A stretch of DNA of 55,665 nt from Actinomycetota bacterium (GCA_021325455.1 JAJPHD010000025.1:1-55665); one strand, 5' to 3'; numbered from the stretch's first letter, positions 25,342 through 34,274 are shown. Notes: generated from the letters alone by a model not told the origin. Made by a program: numbers and translations.

Positions 25342-25815
25342 GTGGTGCAGCGGTGGTTGTCCCCCAGGGCTCTGCTGATCCACCTGGGCATCCTGATCTG
25401 GGCTCCGGGGTGCATGGCGGCCTGCTGGTGGCAGGTCACGGTCGCCCTCGCCGGCGACGCGCTGGGCTGGGTGTACAGCATCGAGTGGCCCATCCTCTCG
25501 GCCCTGGGGATACTCGTCTGGTGGCACCTCATCACTGACGACCCCGACACGGTCGGGGCCCGGGGCCTCCAGCGGGCCCGGCGCCTGGCGATGGCGACGG
25601 GCGGTGCCCCCGGGGGAGGGCTTCCGGGTGACGGACAAACCGGGGGAGCTGCGTCGCCGGGGAGCGCCCGGGCCGCTGGACCAGGGGTGGACGGGACGGC
25701 GGGAGGGGTGCGCCGGCGCCGCTACGAGGAGGAGGACCCCGCCCTGGCTGCCTACAACGACTACCTGGCCGCGCTGGCCGCCAGCGGCAGGCGCAAGACC
25801 CTCCGGCGCCCATGA
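25342..25815 (+). CDS. Small actinobacterial membrane protein (two predicted TM helices)
   Basis: This 157-aa protein begins QRWLSPRALLIHLG after the start and has two hydrophobic helices (about residues 12-32 and 48-68) separated by a short loop with WW and Trp-rich edges. A charged C-terminal tail ends in a conserved-looking YNDYLAALAAS. I recognise this as a small membrane protein often placed before a DUF3817 gene in actinobacteria, with no known function. GTG 25342 was chosen because TACGCT lies 7 nt upstream, fitting a leaderless transcript. It overlaps the next gene by 4 nt. Confidence 0.75.
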   Translation: MVQRWLSPRALLIHLGILIWAPGCMAACWWQVTVALAGDALGWVYSIEWPILSALGILVWWHLITDDPDTVGARGLQRARRLAMATGGAPGGGLPGDGQTGGAASPGSARAAGPGVDGTAGGVRRRRYEEEDPALAAYNDYLAALAASGRRKTLRRP

Positions 25816-26177
25816 GCGCGGCCGCCTCGCTGCGGGCTTACCGGGTGATGGCCTACGTGGTGGGCGTGGGCCTCCTGGTCCTGGTGTTCGCCGGCGTGCC
25901 CCTGCAGTACGGGGCCAACCAGCCGGCCGTGGCAAGCATCGTGGGGCCCATCCACGGCGTGCTCTACATCATCTACCTGCTGGCTGCCTACAACCTCTCC
26001 CGCAAGGCTCACTTCAGCCTGTTGCAGCTGGCCGCCATGGTGGGGGCCGGCTTCGTGCCCTTCCTGGCCTTCGTGGTGGAGCACCGGACCACCACGCGCA
26101 TCCAGAGGGACCTGCTCGCCTTCGAGGAGGCCCAGGCCGCCGCGGGGCGCCCCGGAGTCACCCAGGAGCAGGGGTAG
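25812..26177 (+). CDS. DUF3817 integral membrane protein
   Basis: This 121-aa protein has three predicted membrane helices. It shows the DUF3817 hallmarks: an N-terminal YRVMAYVVGVGLLVLV helix, the central VGPIHGVLYIIYLLAAYNL and a late FVPFLAFVVEHR helix. The role of the family is unknown. It overlaps the preceding membrane-protein gene by ATGA, so the two are translationally coupled and may form a complex. Confidence 0.88.
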   Translation: MSAAASLRAYRVMAYVVGVGLLVLVFAGVPLQYGANQPAVASIVGPIHGVLYIIYLLAAYNLSRKAHFSLLQLAAMVGAGFVPFLAFVVEHRTTTRIQRDLLAFEEAQAAAGRPGVTQEQG

Positions 26178-26252
26178 CCGACCAGCCGGGGCCCACCGCT
26201 CCCGAGGGCGGGCGCGGCTAGCTTTGCCTTGGACCTGCGAAGGGGAGAAGAG

Positions 26253-26792
26253 GTGGTTGCCGTGCCCGTAACCCGCCTGAACCATGCCGTCCTCTATGTG
26301 CGTGACCTGCGCCGGAGCGTGACCTTCTATACCGAGGTCCTGGGGTTCCGCCCTGTCAACATGACGCCGGACGGGTTCGCCGGTGCCGCCTTCCTGCAGG
26401 CCCCGGGATCCACGAACGACCACGACCTCGGCCTGTTCGAGGTGGGCCACGACGCCGGGCCGTCCCTGGCCGGCCGGTCGACGGTGGGCCTCTACCACCT
26501 GGCCTGGGAGGTTGACACCCTCGAGGAGCTGGAACGGCTGGCGGGGCGCCTGGGCGAGGCCGGGGCCCTGGTGGGCGCCTCGGACCACGGGACGACCAAG
26601 GCCCTGTATGCCAAGGATCCCGACGGGATCGAGTTCGAGGTGTCCTGGCTGGTGCCGGCGGAGCTGCTGGACGAGGCCGCCCTGGACGCCCGCCGGCGCA
26701 TCGGCCCTCTCGACCTCGACAGGGAGAAGGCCCGGTACGGCTCGCAGACGAGGGGGGGAGTGGGGATCTCGACCCCGAAGGTGCCGGCCTGA
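26253..26792 (+). CDS. VOC/glyoxalase-fold dioxygenase-like protein
   Basis: This 179-aa protein (from GTG 26253) has paired beta-alpha-beta-beta-beta modules. Candidate metal ligands are His in RLNHAVLYV, His in GLYHLAWEV and Glu in GIEFEVSW, the His-His-Glu set of type I extradiol dioxygenases. Ring cleavage of a catechol is possible but so are other VOC reactions. GGGGAG lies 5 nt before GTG 26253; GTG 26262 is an alternative. Upstream TAGCTT (26219) may be the promoter. Its 3' end is followed by stop-spanning repeats. Confidence 0.8.
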   Translation: MVAVPVTRLNHAVLYVRDLRRSVTFYTEVLGFRPVNMTPDGFAGAAFLQAPGSTNDHDLGLFEVGHDAGPSLAGRSTVGLYHLAWEVDTLEELERLAGRLGEAGALVGASDHGTTKALYAKDPDGIEFEVSWLVPAELLDEAALDARRRIGPLDLDREKARYGSQTRGGVGISTPKVPA

Positions 26793-26853
26793 CCGCGACG
26801 CTGGCCCGAGCGGCTGGCCCGACCGGGGACGCTGGCCTGACCGGGAGGCTGGC
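26786..26853 (+). repeat. Stop-spanning tandem repeats after the VOC gene
   Basis: A GGCCTGACCGxGACGCTGGCC-like unit occurs at 26786 (containing the TGA stop), 26816 and 26834. The TGA recurs at 26838, exactly 48 nt after the real stop and in the same frame. Confidence 0.7.
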
Positions 26854-26910
26854 TGCCACCGCCGGGCCGGCGGGGAGCGCCGGCGGCGGGCGCTGGCCGT
26901 TCAGTTTCCG

Positions 26911-27756
26911 CTACAGCTCCCCTGTCTCGGGCTCTCCCATCACCCGGGCCTGCTCGGGCCGGGGGCGGAGAAGGGCGGGGTGCAGGAGCCGCGCCGGCCC
27001 TGCCTGGTAGAGATCCGGCTGCCGGGCCCCTTCCGGCCCCGGGGAGGCGGTGCGGCCCACGGGGAGCACGAAGCCCTCTATGGAAAGGACCTTGCGGCGG
27101 AAGTTGGCGGCGTGCACGGGGGTCCCCCATACGGCCTCGTACACGTGGCGGAGCTCGGAGAGGGTGAAGGTGGGCGGGACGAAGGTGGTGGCAAGGGGCG
27201 TGTACTCCAGCTTGGCCCGGGCCCGCTCCACCCCGTCGGCCAGGATGGCCTCGTGGTCGAACGCCAGCCAGGGAGCCACCTCGGCCTCGAGGTCCTCCAC
27301 CGCCCAGAACCGGGCCGAGGTGGTGCCCCTGCCGCCCACCGGGGCCGGCAGGTCGGCCACCAGGCCCAGGTGAGCCACGGACACCACCCTGGTACGGGGG
27401 TCCCGGCCGGGGGCCCCGTAGGTGCGGAGCTGCTCCAGGTGCGCCACCTTGGGCCGCAACCCCGTCTCGCGGGCCAGCACCCGCCAGGCCGCTTCCTCCA
27501 GGTCCTCGGAGGGCCCGACGAAGCCGCCGGGAAGGGCCCAGCGGCCCCGAAAGGGCTCCTCGCCCCGCTGTACCAGCAGCACGGCCAGGCGCCCCTCGCG
27601 GATGGTGAGGATCACCACGTCGGCCGTCACCGCCGCTCCGGGGACGAGGCCGTCGGCCAGGGCCCGGTCAGCACCGGTCGCTCCCGGACGTCGGGGTTCG
27701 CCACGGGGCCGGCCGTCACCGGGCCAGGTGCCCGACCCTGGGTCAGGGCCGGACAT
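26911..27756 (-). CDS. nrtR: NrtR-type regulator of NAD metabolism (Nudix + winged helix)
   Basis: This 281-aa protein has an N-terminal Nudix domain and a C-terminal winged-helix DNA-binding domain (PPTFTLSELRHVYEAVWGTPVHAANFRRKVL), the NrtR layout. The Nudix box at residues 78-100 reads GFVGPSEDLEEAAWRVLARETGL: the catalytic REUXEE has become RVLARE, so hydrolysis is probably lost and ADP-ribose-type ligands are only sensed. It is the last gene of pncB-pncA-nrtR and overlaps pncA by 14 nt. It likely autoregulates the salvage operon; ligand and operator are inferred from the family. Confidence 0.88.
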   Translation of the reverse strand: MSGPDPGSGTWPGDGRPRGEPRRPGATGADRALADGLVPGAAVTADVVILTIREGRLAVLLVQRGEEPFRGRWALPGGFVGPSEDLEEAAWRVLARETGLRPKVAHLEQLRTYGAPGRDPRTRVVSVAHLGLVADLPAPVGGRGTTSARFWAVEDLEAEVAPWLAFDHEAILADGVERARAKLEYTPLATTFVPPTFTLSELRHVYEAVWGTPVHAANFRRKVLSIEGFVLPVGRTASPGPEGARQPDLYQAGPARLLHPALLRPRPEQARVMGEPETGEL

Positions 27757-28336
27757 GGTCGACCTCGCTGGAGCTGGTGATGGTGATGCCGGCCTCGGCC
27801 AGGGCGGCCAGGGAGGCGGCGGAGCGCTCAGGGTCCACCCCCACGGTCAGGTCCGCGAGGACGGTGGTGTGCAGGCCGGCCTCCTTGGCGTCCCGGGCCG
27901 TGGCGGACACGCAGTAGTCGGTGGCGATGCCGGCCACGTGCACAGCCTCGATCCCCCGCCCTCTCAGCCACTCCGCCAGCGTCTCTCCCGAGGGCGCGGA
28001 CCCGTCGAAGCCGGAGTAGGCCGGGGCCCACCTCCCCTTCGAGAAGACGGCGTCGGGGGACACGGCAAGGTCGGGGTGCAGCTCGGCTCCCGGCGTGCCG
28101 GCCACGCAGTGGACGGGCCAGGTCTCCTGGTAGTCGGGCTCCTGGCCGGGAGGGGCGAAGTGGGATCCCGGGTCCTCGTGCTCGTCCCTGGTGGCCAGCA
28201 CGGCCTCGTAACGGTCCCGATGGGCGGCGACCCAGCCCGTTATGCGCCGGGCCACCTCGGCCCCGCCCGCCACTGCCAGGGCCCCTCCCTCGCAGAAGTC
28301 TCGCTGCACGTCCACGACGAGCAGGGCGGTCGCCAC
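27743..28336 (-). CDS. pncA: Nicotinamidase
   Basis: This 197-aa isochorismatase-fold enzyme converts nicotinamide to nicotinate plus ammonia. The catalytic triad is visible: Asp in VVDVQRDFCEGG, Lys in FSKGRW and Cys in GIATDYCVSATARDA. A metal-site-like DEHEDPGSHF block lies between. GTG 28336 gives the normal family length; the upstream frame is Gly/Pro-rich and overlaps pncB. It makes the substrate of the upstream pncB product. Confidence 0.9.
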   Translation of the reverse strand: MATALLVVDVQRDFCEGGALAVAGGAEVARRITGWVAAHRDRYEAVLATRDEHEDPGSHFAPPGQEPDYQETWPVHCVAGTPGAELHPDLAVSPDAVFSKGRWAPAYSGFDGSAPSGETLAEWLRGRGIEAVHVAGIATDYCVSATARDAKEAGLHTTVLADLTVGVDPERSAASLAALAEAGITITSSSEVDHVRP

Positions 28337-28410
28337 CCCCTGCGCCCGCCGGCCCGGCCCACCAGATGACAAGGGCCCAGCTCCCCCGCCGGAGGGACCA
28401 CCGCCGCCGC

Positions 28411-29772
28411 TCACCTGGTCGCCTCCAGCATCTGCTCGAGCTCCTCCACAGGCGCCAGGGTCACTTCGAGGGCCGGCGGGCCGGCCACGATCATGCGGGC
28501 CACCGGAGGGAGCTCGGCCAGGGCCGCCTTGAGGTGGCGCCGGCTCTCCTCCAGGGTTGGCATGCCGAGCGGTCTGCCGGCCTCCATCACCCGGACCTGT
28601 AGGGGGCGGCTGGGCCCCGGAAGGCCGGGCCATCCGGGAGGGGGGTCGACCGCCGCCACCTCGCCGGTGGCCTGACCGGCAGCGTCGAGCCGGCGCCAGG
28701 CGACCTTGCGTCCGCCCCGGTTGGCCTTACCCGCCGACAGCTTGGCAACGGGACGCATCTCCCCGCTGGCCGGGTCGGCGATGGCCACCAGCTTGTAGAC
28801 GAAGCTGGCGCTGGGGGCCCCCGAGCCGGCCACGACCTTGGTCCCCACGCCGTAGGCGTCTATGGGCTCAGGGGCCAGCTCCTCGATCCCGTACTCGTCG
28901 AGATCGCCCGAGACGACGATGCGGGTGTCCCTGGCTCCGAGGGAGTCGAGCTGGGCACGGGCGGACCGGGCCGCCGACGCCAGGTCCCCCGAATCGATGC
29001 GGATGGCGCCCAGCTCCGGCCCGGCCACGTCTATGGCGGTGGCTATCCCCTGGGCCACGTCGTAGGTGTCGACGAGGAGGGTGGTGCCGGGGCCCTGGGC
29101 CTCCACCTGGGCCTCGAAGGCCTCCCGCTCGCTGCCGTGGGCCAGCACGAAGGCGTGGGAGGCGGTGCCCATGGTGGGTACCCCCCACCGCCGGCCTGCC
29201 TCGAGGTTGGAGGTGGCGCTGAACCCCGCCAGGTAGGCGGCCCGAGCGGCCGCCACGGCCGCCTCCTCGTGGGTGCGCCGGCTCCCCATCTCGATGAGGT
29301 TCCTGCCCCGGGCGGCGCAGACCATTCGGGCGGCGGCGGCCGCCACGGCCGAGTCGTGGTTGAGGATGGAGAGCACAACCGTCTCCAGCACCACCGCCTC
29401 TGCGAAGGTGGACTCGATCGTCACCACCGGGGAGGCGGGGAAGTAGAGCTCGCCCTCGGCGTAGGTGTCTATGGAGCCCCCGAACCGGTACGACGCCAGC
29501 CGCTCGAGGGCCCCCTGGCCCACCACCCCCGACCGGCCCAGCGCCTCCAGCTCCTCCTCCCCGAAGCGGAAGGCCTCGACCGCCTCCACCATCCGGGCCA
29601 CGCCGGCCAGCACCCCGTAGCGCCGCCCCGCTGGCAAGCGCCGGGAGAAGACCTCGAAGACCGCCCTCCGGTCCGCCAGCCCGGAGGCCAGCGCCGCCTC
29701 CAGCATGGTGAGCTCGTAGTGGTCGGTGAGGAGTGCGGTGCTGTCCGGCCCGTCCCGGGACGGAATCATCAT
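28411..29772 (-). CDS. pncB: Nicotinate phosphoribosyltransferase
   Basis: This 453-aa enzyme makes nicotinate mononucleotide from nicotinate and PRPP in NAD salvage. The N-terminal LLTDHYELTMLEAAL, central EMGSRRTHEEAA, IRIDSGDLA and GVGTKVVAGSGAPSASFVYKL are family hallmarks. The start ATG 29772 is preceded by GGAGGG with 5 nt spacing; an adjacent ATG at 29769 is also possible. It heads the pncB-pncA-nrtR operon. Confidence 0.93.
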   Translation of the reverse strand: MMIPSRDGPDSTALLTDHYELTMLEAALASGLADRRAVFEVFSRRLPAGRRYGVLAGVARMVEAVEAFRFGEEELEALGRSGVVGQGALERLASYRFGGSIDTYAEGELYFPASPVVTIESTFAEAVVLETVVLSILNHDSAVAAAAARMVCAARGRNLIEMGSRRTHEEAAVAAARAAYLAGFSATSNLEAGRRWGVPTMGTASHAFVLAHGSEREAFEAQVEAQGPGTTLLVDTYDVAQGIATAIDVAGPELGAIRIDSGDLASAARSARAQLDSLGARDTRIVVSGDLDEYGIEELAPEPIDAYGVGTKVVAGSGAPSASFVYKLVAIADPASGEMRPVAKLSAGKANRGGRKVAWRRLDAAGQATGEVAAVDPPPGWPGLPGPSRPLQVRVMEAGRPLGMPTLEESRRHLKAALAELPPVARMIVAGPPALEVTLAPVEELEQMLEATR

Positions 29773-29773
29773 T

Positions 29774-29790
29774 CTTGCCCTCCGGCCAAG
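29774..29790. promoter_or_regulatory. Possible NrtR operator over the pncB ribosome binding site
   Basis: CTTGCCCTCCGGCCAAG is a 17-bp imperfect palindrome (6 of 7 paired positions around a 3-nt centre) that contains the pncB RBS. An operator is expected near here because NrtR regulates pnc genes in other bacteria, but the match to any known NrtR site is not shown. Confidence 0.2.
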
Positions 29791-29825
29791 CTGTCCACCT
29801 ACGCCCTCCGCTCCTCCCGCGTCCT

Positions 29826-30698
29826 CTAGGCGCGAGCGGTCACCTCGCTGTCAGCCGATCCGGTAGCGCCCAGGGCCGGTGCGCCGGCTACCCCCTCGGC
29901 GTCAGGTTCCTGCCCCGGACCGGGCACGCCCCGGCGCTGCCTTGCCCAGCGGAAGAGCAAGAAGGCGCACATGCCAAAACCGATGGTGATGAGGACGAGG
30001 CTGGCCCCCTCCACGGCGTCCCACAAGCCGGCGGCGTTGAGCCACAGGTACTCGTCGAAGAACCTGCTCACGTCCCACACCCCGAGCATGGTGAAGAAGA
30101 CCAGCCCGGTGGGGCCTTGGTGGGCCCGGACCCAGCGCTCCACGGCGAGGAGCACCAAGAAGACGCCGAAGCTCTCCAGGCACTGGAAGATCGGCACCGG
30201 TATCCGGTACCCCGCCTCCCCGGCGTACTGCAGCCCATACCAGGCGTGGGTGGGAAGGCCCCCGCCGTTGATCTCGAAGTTGGGGCCCAGCAGGCGGCCC
30301 ATGGACCAGGCGGCCATGAGGACGGGTGAGATGAAGTCCAGGCCGCGCAGCCCGAACAACGCCGGGCAGTGCCGCTTGGCGAACCAGAGCCCCACGGGGA
30401 CGGCGAAGAGGAGGCCCCCATAGGACGAGAGGCCCCCGTGCCAGACGGCCACTATCTGGCCGGGGTGGCTGTGGTAGTACTGGTTCCAGTTCGCTATGAC
30501 GTGGACGACACGGGCACCGACGATGGCGGCGGCCACGATCCAGAGGAAGGCCCGGTTCATCCAGTCCGTCGCATAGCCCCTGGCCCGCAGGCGGCGGTTG
30601 GTGTAGACGAGGCCGAACCAGAACGTGAGGGCCAGCCCGATCCCGTAGGTGTGGATGTTGAGGGGCCCGAGGTGGAAGACGATGGGGACCGGCTTCAC
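29826..30698 (-). CDS. lgt: Prolipoprotein diacylglyceryl transferase (divergent Lgt)
   Basis: This 290-aa multi-pass membrane enzyme transfers diacylglycerol to the lipobox cysteine of prolipoproteins. Several TM helices are clear, along with the GIGLALTFWFG N-terminal helix and GGLSSYGGLLFAVPVG. The Lgt signature region is unusual: GRLLGPNFEINGGGLPT in place of the common GRxGNFxNxExxG, keeping the Arg but shifting the spacing. GTG 30698 was chosen over ATG 30737 because TACGCT lies 7 nt upstream and the protein then starts at KPVPIVFHLGP. It is divergent from the radical SAM gene. Confidence 0.85.
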   Translation of the reverse strand: MKPVPIVFHLGPLNIHTYGIGLALTFWFGLVYTNRRLRARGYATDWMNRAFLWIVAAAIVGARVVHVIANWNQYYHSHPGQIVAVWHGGLSSYGGLLFAVPVGLWFAKRHCPALFGLRGLDFISPVLMAAWSMGRLLGPNFEINGGGLPTHAWYGLQYAGEAGYRIPVPIFQCLESFGVFLVLLAVERWVRAHQGPTGLVFFTMLGVWDVSRFFDEYLWLNAAGLWDAVEGASLVLITIGFGMCAFLLFRWARQRRGVPGPGQEPDAEGVAGAPALGATGSADSEVTARA

Positions 30699-30705
30699 GA
30701 TCCCC

Positions 30706-30711
30706 AGCGTA
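30706..30711 (-). promoter_or_regulatory. -10-like box TACGCT, leaderless start at 30698
   Basis: On the minus strand TACGCT lies 7 nt before GTG 30698. It supports the shorter Lgt start. Confidence 0.5.
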
Positions 30712-30765
30712 GGCCGGCCCCGCGGCGATGACGGCATCGCCTGGATCCTGGGAACGCATGTTCGC

Positions 30766-30771
30766 TAGACT
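30766..30771 (+). promoter_or_regulatory. -10-like box TAGACT, leaderless start at 30778
   Basis: TAGACT lies 6 nt before GTG 30778 of the radical SAM gene; no RBS is present. Confidence 0.55.
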
Positions 30772-30777
30772 GCTCCC

Positions 30778-31773
30778 GTGCAAGAGGGCGGAAGCCGGCC
30801 GGTCGCTCTGCGCTGGCGGCTGGTGGAGGAGGAGGAGCGCTGCGGCCAGGGTGAGCTGTTCCCCGAGCGGGGCGTTCTCGACCGCCATGTCGGCACGGGC
30901 GAGTACCGGGGCCTCGAGTTCCTCCATGTGAGGGCCAAGCGGGTCATCAACCGGGTGCCGGCCTCGTCCCGGATGCCGTTCCGCTGGACGATCAACCCCT
31001 ATCGGGGCTGCTCCCATGCCTGCACCTACTGCTTCGCCCGCCCCTCCCACGAGTGGCTGGGGCTCGGGATGGGCGAGGACTTCGAGCGCCGCATCGTGGT
31101 CAAGGTGAACGCGGTGGAGCGGACGCGTGCCGAGCTGGCCAGCCGGCGCTGGGCCGGGGAGCCCATCGCCATGGGCACCAACACCGACCCGTATCAGAGG
31201 GCCGAGGGGAAGTACCGCCTCACCCGGGGCATCGTGGAGGCCTTGGCGGAGGCGGCCAACCCCTTCTCGATCCTCACCAAGTCCACCCTCATCCTTGGGG
31301 ACCTGGAGCGCCTGGCCGAGGCGTCGCGGCGCACCGCCGTGCGGGTGAACCTGTCCATCGGCACGCTGGACGAGGGCGTGTGGCGGGAGACCGAGCCGGG
31401 CACCCCCCATCCCTGCCAGCGCCTGGCTGCCGTGCGGCGCATCAACGAGGCCGGGATCCCCTGCGGGGTGCTCCTGGCCCCCGTGATCCCCGGCCTCTCC
31501 GACCGGCCCGAGCAGCTGGAGGAGGTCGTGACCGGCTGCGTGGAGGCCGGGGCCGTCTCCATCTCCCCCATCCTCCTGCACCTGCGCCCCGGGGTGAGGG
31601 AGCACTACCTGGCCTGGCTGGCCGGGGCCCACCCCGAGCTCCTGGCCGCCTACCAGGCCGCCTACGGGGGCCGGGCCTACCTGCCTTCGCGGGACCAGGC
31701 CGCCCTCACCGGCCTGGTCGGCCGGCTGGAGCGGAGCGCCCGGCGGCGGGCCTGGCCATCCGGCGGCCCCTGA
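30778..31773 (+). CDS. Radical SAM protein, Rv2578c family
   Basis: This 331-aa protein carries the radical SAM cluster motif CSHACTYC (CxxxCxxC) within NPYRGCSHACTYCFARPSH, as in Rv2578c-like and SplB-like proteins. Other family blocks are GTNTDPYQ and SILTKSTLILGDLE. The radical chemistry and substrate are unknown; some relatives are annotated as DNA photoproduct-lyase-like without proof. GTG 30778 is 6 nt from TAGACT and has no RBS, fitting a leaderless mRNA. Confidence 0.88.
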   Translation: MQEGGSRPVALRWRLVEEEERCGQGELFPERGVLDRHVGTGEYRGLEFLHVRAKRVINRVPASSRMPFRWTINPYRGCSHACTYCFARPSHEWLGLGMGEDFERRIVVKVNAVERTRAELASRRWAGEPIAMGTNTDPYQRAEGKYRLTRGIVEALAEAANPFSILTKSTLILGDLERLAEASRRTAVRVNLSIGTLDEGVWRETEPGTPHPCQRLAAVRRINEAGIPCGVLLAPVIPGLSDRPEQLEEVVTGCVEAGAVSISPILLHLRPGVREHYLAWLAGAHPELLAAYQAAYGGRAYLPSRDQAALTGLVGRLERSARRRAWPSGGP

Positions 31774-31840
31774 AGCCCCGCCCGCACCAGGGGTGGCGGG
31801 CACCAACCGCGGGGCCAGCCGGGCAGCGCCGGGCCCCTGC

Positions 31841-32791
31841 TCAGCCGCCCGCCACCAGCACTATCTTGCCCACCTTGCCGCCCCCGGCGAAGTGGCGGTA
31901 CGCCTGCCCCGCCTCGGCCATGGGGTAGGTGGCTGCCACCGGCACCTTGACGTCGCCGGTGGACAGGAGCGGCAGCACATGGGCCTCGACGGCCCGGGCA
32001 GCGGCAGCCTTGCCCTCGAGGGGGCGGGCCCGGAGGGTGGACCCGTGTATGCGGCCACGGGATCCCATGAGGGCCCGCAGGTCCACCTCGGCGGTGGCGC
32101 CCGCACCCACCCCGATGACGGCGATGCGGCCCCCGCTGGCCAGGGAGGCCAGGTCTGAGGCGAGGTTCGGCCCCCCCACCAGCTCCAGGACCACGTCGTA
32201 GGGGCCGTGGGCGGCCGCCTGGTCCGGCTCGACGGCGGTGACGCGCGCCCCCAGGGCCTCCACGGCCTGGCGCTGCTCCGGCCGGCGGGCGGTACCGACC
32301 ACGCTGGCGCCGGCGCACAGCCCGAGCTGGACGCCGGCGGTGCCCACCCCACCGGCCGCCCCGTTCACCAACAGGCGCTCCCCGATGGTGAGCCCGCACT
32401 GGCTGAACAGGGCGTCGTGGGCGGTGGTGAAGACCTCGGGGAACCCCCCCGCCTCCTCCCAGGTCAGGTCGGGGGGGACGGGTAGGGCCACCCGCTCGTG
32501 GACCACGGCCAGCTCGGCCTGGCCTCCGCCCCCCACAATGGCCATCACCCTGTCGCCCGGGGCGAAGCGGGTCACCCCCGCCCCGACGGCCGCCACCTCG
32601 CCGGCCATCTCGAGGCCGGGGATGTCGGCCGGGCTCCCGGGAGGAGCGGGGTAGCGGCCCGCCTGCTGCAGCAGGTCGGCCCCGTTCAGGCCGGCCGCCC
32701 TGACGGCGACGAGCAGCTCGCCGGTGCCGGGCTCGGGATCGGGGTGCTCCCTCCAGTGCAGCTCTCCATCGACGATCGTGACGGCGCGCAT
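31841..32791 (-). CDS. Quinone oxidoreductase-like MDR protein
   Basis: This 316-aa medium-chain dehydrogenase/reductase lacks the structural and catalytic zinc cysteines, as in NADPH:quinone reductases. It shows [29 protein letters not shown], the [16 protein letters not shown] nucleotide-binding loop and a C-terminal [13 protein letters not shown]. It probably reduces a quinone or an enone with NADPH. ATG 32791 has TAGCCT 8 nt upstream. It is divergent from fumC with 44 nt between starts. Confidence 0.88.
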   Translation of the reverse strand: MRAVTIVDGELHWREHPDPEPGTGELLVAVRAAGLNGADLLQQAGRYPAPPGSPADIPGLEMAGEVAAVGAGVTRFAPGDRVMAIVGGGGQAELAVVHERVALPVPPDLTWEEAGGFPEVFTTAHDALFSQCGLTIGERLLVNGAAGGVGTAGVQLGLCAGASVVGTARRPEQRQAVEALGARVTAVEPDQAAAHGPYDVVLELVGGPNLASDLASLASGGRIAVIGVGAGATAEVDLRALMGSRGRIHGSTLRARPLEGKAAAARAVEAHVLPLLSTGDVKVPVAATYPMAEAGQAYRHFAGGGKVGKIVLVAGG

Positions 32792-32799
32792 GGCGCCCG

Positions 32800-32805
32800 A
32801 GGCTA
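32800..32805 (-). promoter_or_regulatory. -10-like box TAGCCT, leaderless start at 32791
   Basis: On the minus strand TAGCCT lies 8 nt before ATG 32791 of the quinone oxidoreductase. Confidence 0.5.
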
Positions 32806-32822
32806 CCGGAGCCCTTCCCCGC

Positions 32823-32828
32823 TACGTT
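32823..32828 (+). promoter_or_regulatory. -10-like box TACGTT, leaderless start at 32836
   Basis: TACGTT lies 7 nt before the fumC ATG, with no RBS between. Confidence 0.55.
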
Positions 32829-32835
32829 CGGCCCC

Positions 32836-34236
32836 ATGAGCCAAGAGGACCAGGCGGCGAGCTACCGGATAGAGCACGACTCCATGGGCGAGGTCCGGGT
32901 ACCAGCCGGGGCCAAGTGGGGAGCCCAGACCCAGCGGGCGGTGCAGAACTTCCCCATCTCGGGACTGCGCATCGACCGCGACCTGATAGCGGCCTTGGCT
33001 GCCATCAAGGGCGCCGCCGCGGCCGTCAACGCCGAGCTGGGCGTCATCGACCCCGACGTGGCCGACGCCTTGCAGGAGGCGGCCGCCGAGGTGGCGGAAG
33101 GGCGCCACGACGGCGAGTTCCCGATCGACGTGTACCAGACCGGCTCGGGGACGTCCTCCAACATGAACATGAACGAGGTGCTGGCCCATCTGGCCGGTGA
33201 GCGCCTGGGCAGGGAGGTCCGCCCCAACAACGAGCCCAACGCCTCGCAGTCCTCCAACGACACCTTCCCCTCGGCCATCCACGTGGCCGCCACCCGGGGG
33301 ATCGTGGTGGTCCTCATCCCCGCCCTCGAGCACCTGGCCTCGGCCCTCAGGCGCAAGGCCGAGGAGTTCGCCGGCGTGGTCAAGTCGGGGCGTACCCATC
33401 TCATGGACGCCACCCCTGTCACCCTGGGCCAGGAGTTCGCCGGTTACGCCGCTCAGGTCGAGCGCGGCGTGGAGCGCCTGCAGGCCTGCCTGCCCCGGGT
33501 GGCCGAGCTCCCCCTGGGGGGGACGGCCGTGGGCACGGGGCTGAACGCCCCACCCGGCTTTGCCACCAAGGTGATCTCCCGCCTGGCCGAGATGCTGGAC
33601 CTACCGCTCACCGAGGCACGGGACCACTTCGAGGCCCAGGGCGCCCGCGACGGTCTGGTGGAGGCCTCGGGCGCGCTGCGGACCGTCGCCATCTCGCTCT
33701 ACAAGATCGCCAACGACCTGCGCTGGATGGGCAGCGGCCCCCGTTGCGGACTGGCCGAGATCCGCATCCCCGACCTCCAGCCGGGCTCGTCCATCATGCC
33801 CGGCAAGGTGAACCCGGTCATCGCCGAAGCGGTGTGCCAGGTGGTGGCCCAGGTGGTGGGCAACGACGCCGCCGTGGCCTTCGGGGGAGCGGCGGGGAAC
33901 CTGGAGCTCAACATCATGCTCCCGGTCATCGCCCGCAACCTGCTCGAGTCCATCCGGCTCCTCTCCAGCGTGAGCCGGGCCCTGGCCGACAAGTGCGTGG
34001 CCGGCATCGAGGCCGACGAGGAGCGGTGCCGGACCTATGCCCTGTCGTCGCCTTCGATAGGGACCGCCCTCAACCCCTACATCGGCTACGAGGCTGCCGC
34101 CAAGGTGATCAAGCAGGCCATGGCCGAGGGCAAGGACCTCCGCACGGTGGTGCTCGAGCAGGGGCTCATGACCGAGGAGGAGGTGGACCGGGCCCTGGAC
34201 GTGCTGGCTATGACGAGGGGCGGCATCATGGGGTAG
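32836..34236 (+). CDS. fumC: Class II fumarate hydratase
   Basis: This 466-aa TCA-cycle enzyme interconverts fumarate and malate. The family signature [17 protein letters not shown] is present, with [14 protein letters not shown] and [18 protein letters not shown] upstream as expected for class II fumarases; argininosuccinate lyase and aspartase differ in these blocks. The ATG is 7 nt from TACGTT and lacks an RBS, so the mRNA is probably leaderless. The 3' end is tandemly duplicated. Confidence 0.95.
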   Translation: MSQEDQAASYRIEHDSMGEVRVPAGAKWGAQTQRAVQNFPISGLRIDRDLIAALAAIKGAAAAVNAELGVIDPDVADALQEAAAEVAEGRHDGEFPIDVYQTGSGTSSNMNMNEVLAHLAGERLGREVRPNNEPNASQSSNDTFPSAIHVAATRGIVVVLIPALEHLASALRRKAEEFAGVVKSGRTHLMDATPVTLGQEFAGYAAQVERGVERLQACLPRVAELPLGGTAVGTGLNAPPGFATKVISRLAEMLDLPLTEARDHFEAQGARDGLVEASGALRTVAISLYKIANDLRWMGSGPRCGLAEIRIPDLQPGSSIMPGKVNPVIAEAVCQVVAQVVGNDAAVAFGGAAGNLELNIMLPVIARNLLESIRLLSSVSRALADKCVAGIEADEERCRTYALSSPSIGTALNPYIGYEAAAKVIKQAMAEGKDLRTVVLEQGLMTEEEVDRALDVLAMTRGGIMG

Positions 34237-34274
34237 GGCGCTCAGGGAGCGGCATCATGGGCTAGGGCGCTCAG
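34220..34274. repeat. 26-bp tandem duplication of the fumC 3' end
   Basis: The sequence from 34220 to 34245, which includes the last fumC codons and its TAG, recurs at 34249-34274 with one mismatch (29-bp period). The second copy contains the stop codon of the convergent LCP gene (34271-34273). Confidence 0.9.

Noticed and set aside
29902-31806. 634-codon minus-strand ORF
   Set aside because: It lies antisense to the radical SAM gene and out of frame over lgt; the composition is typical of GC-rich shadow frames.
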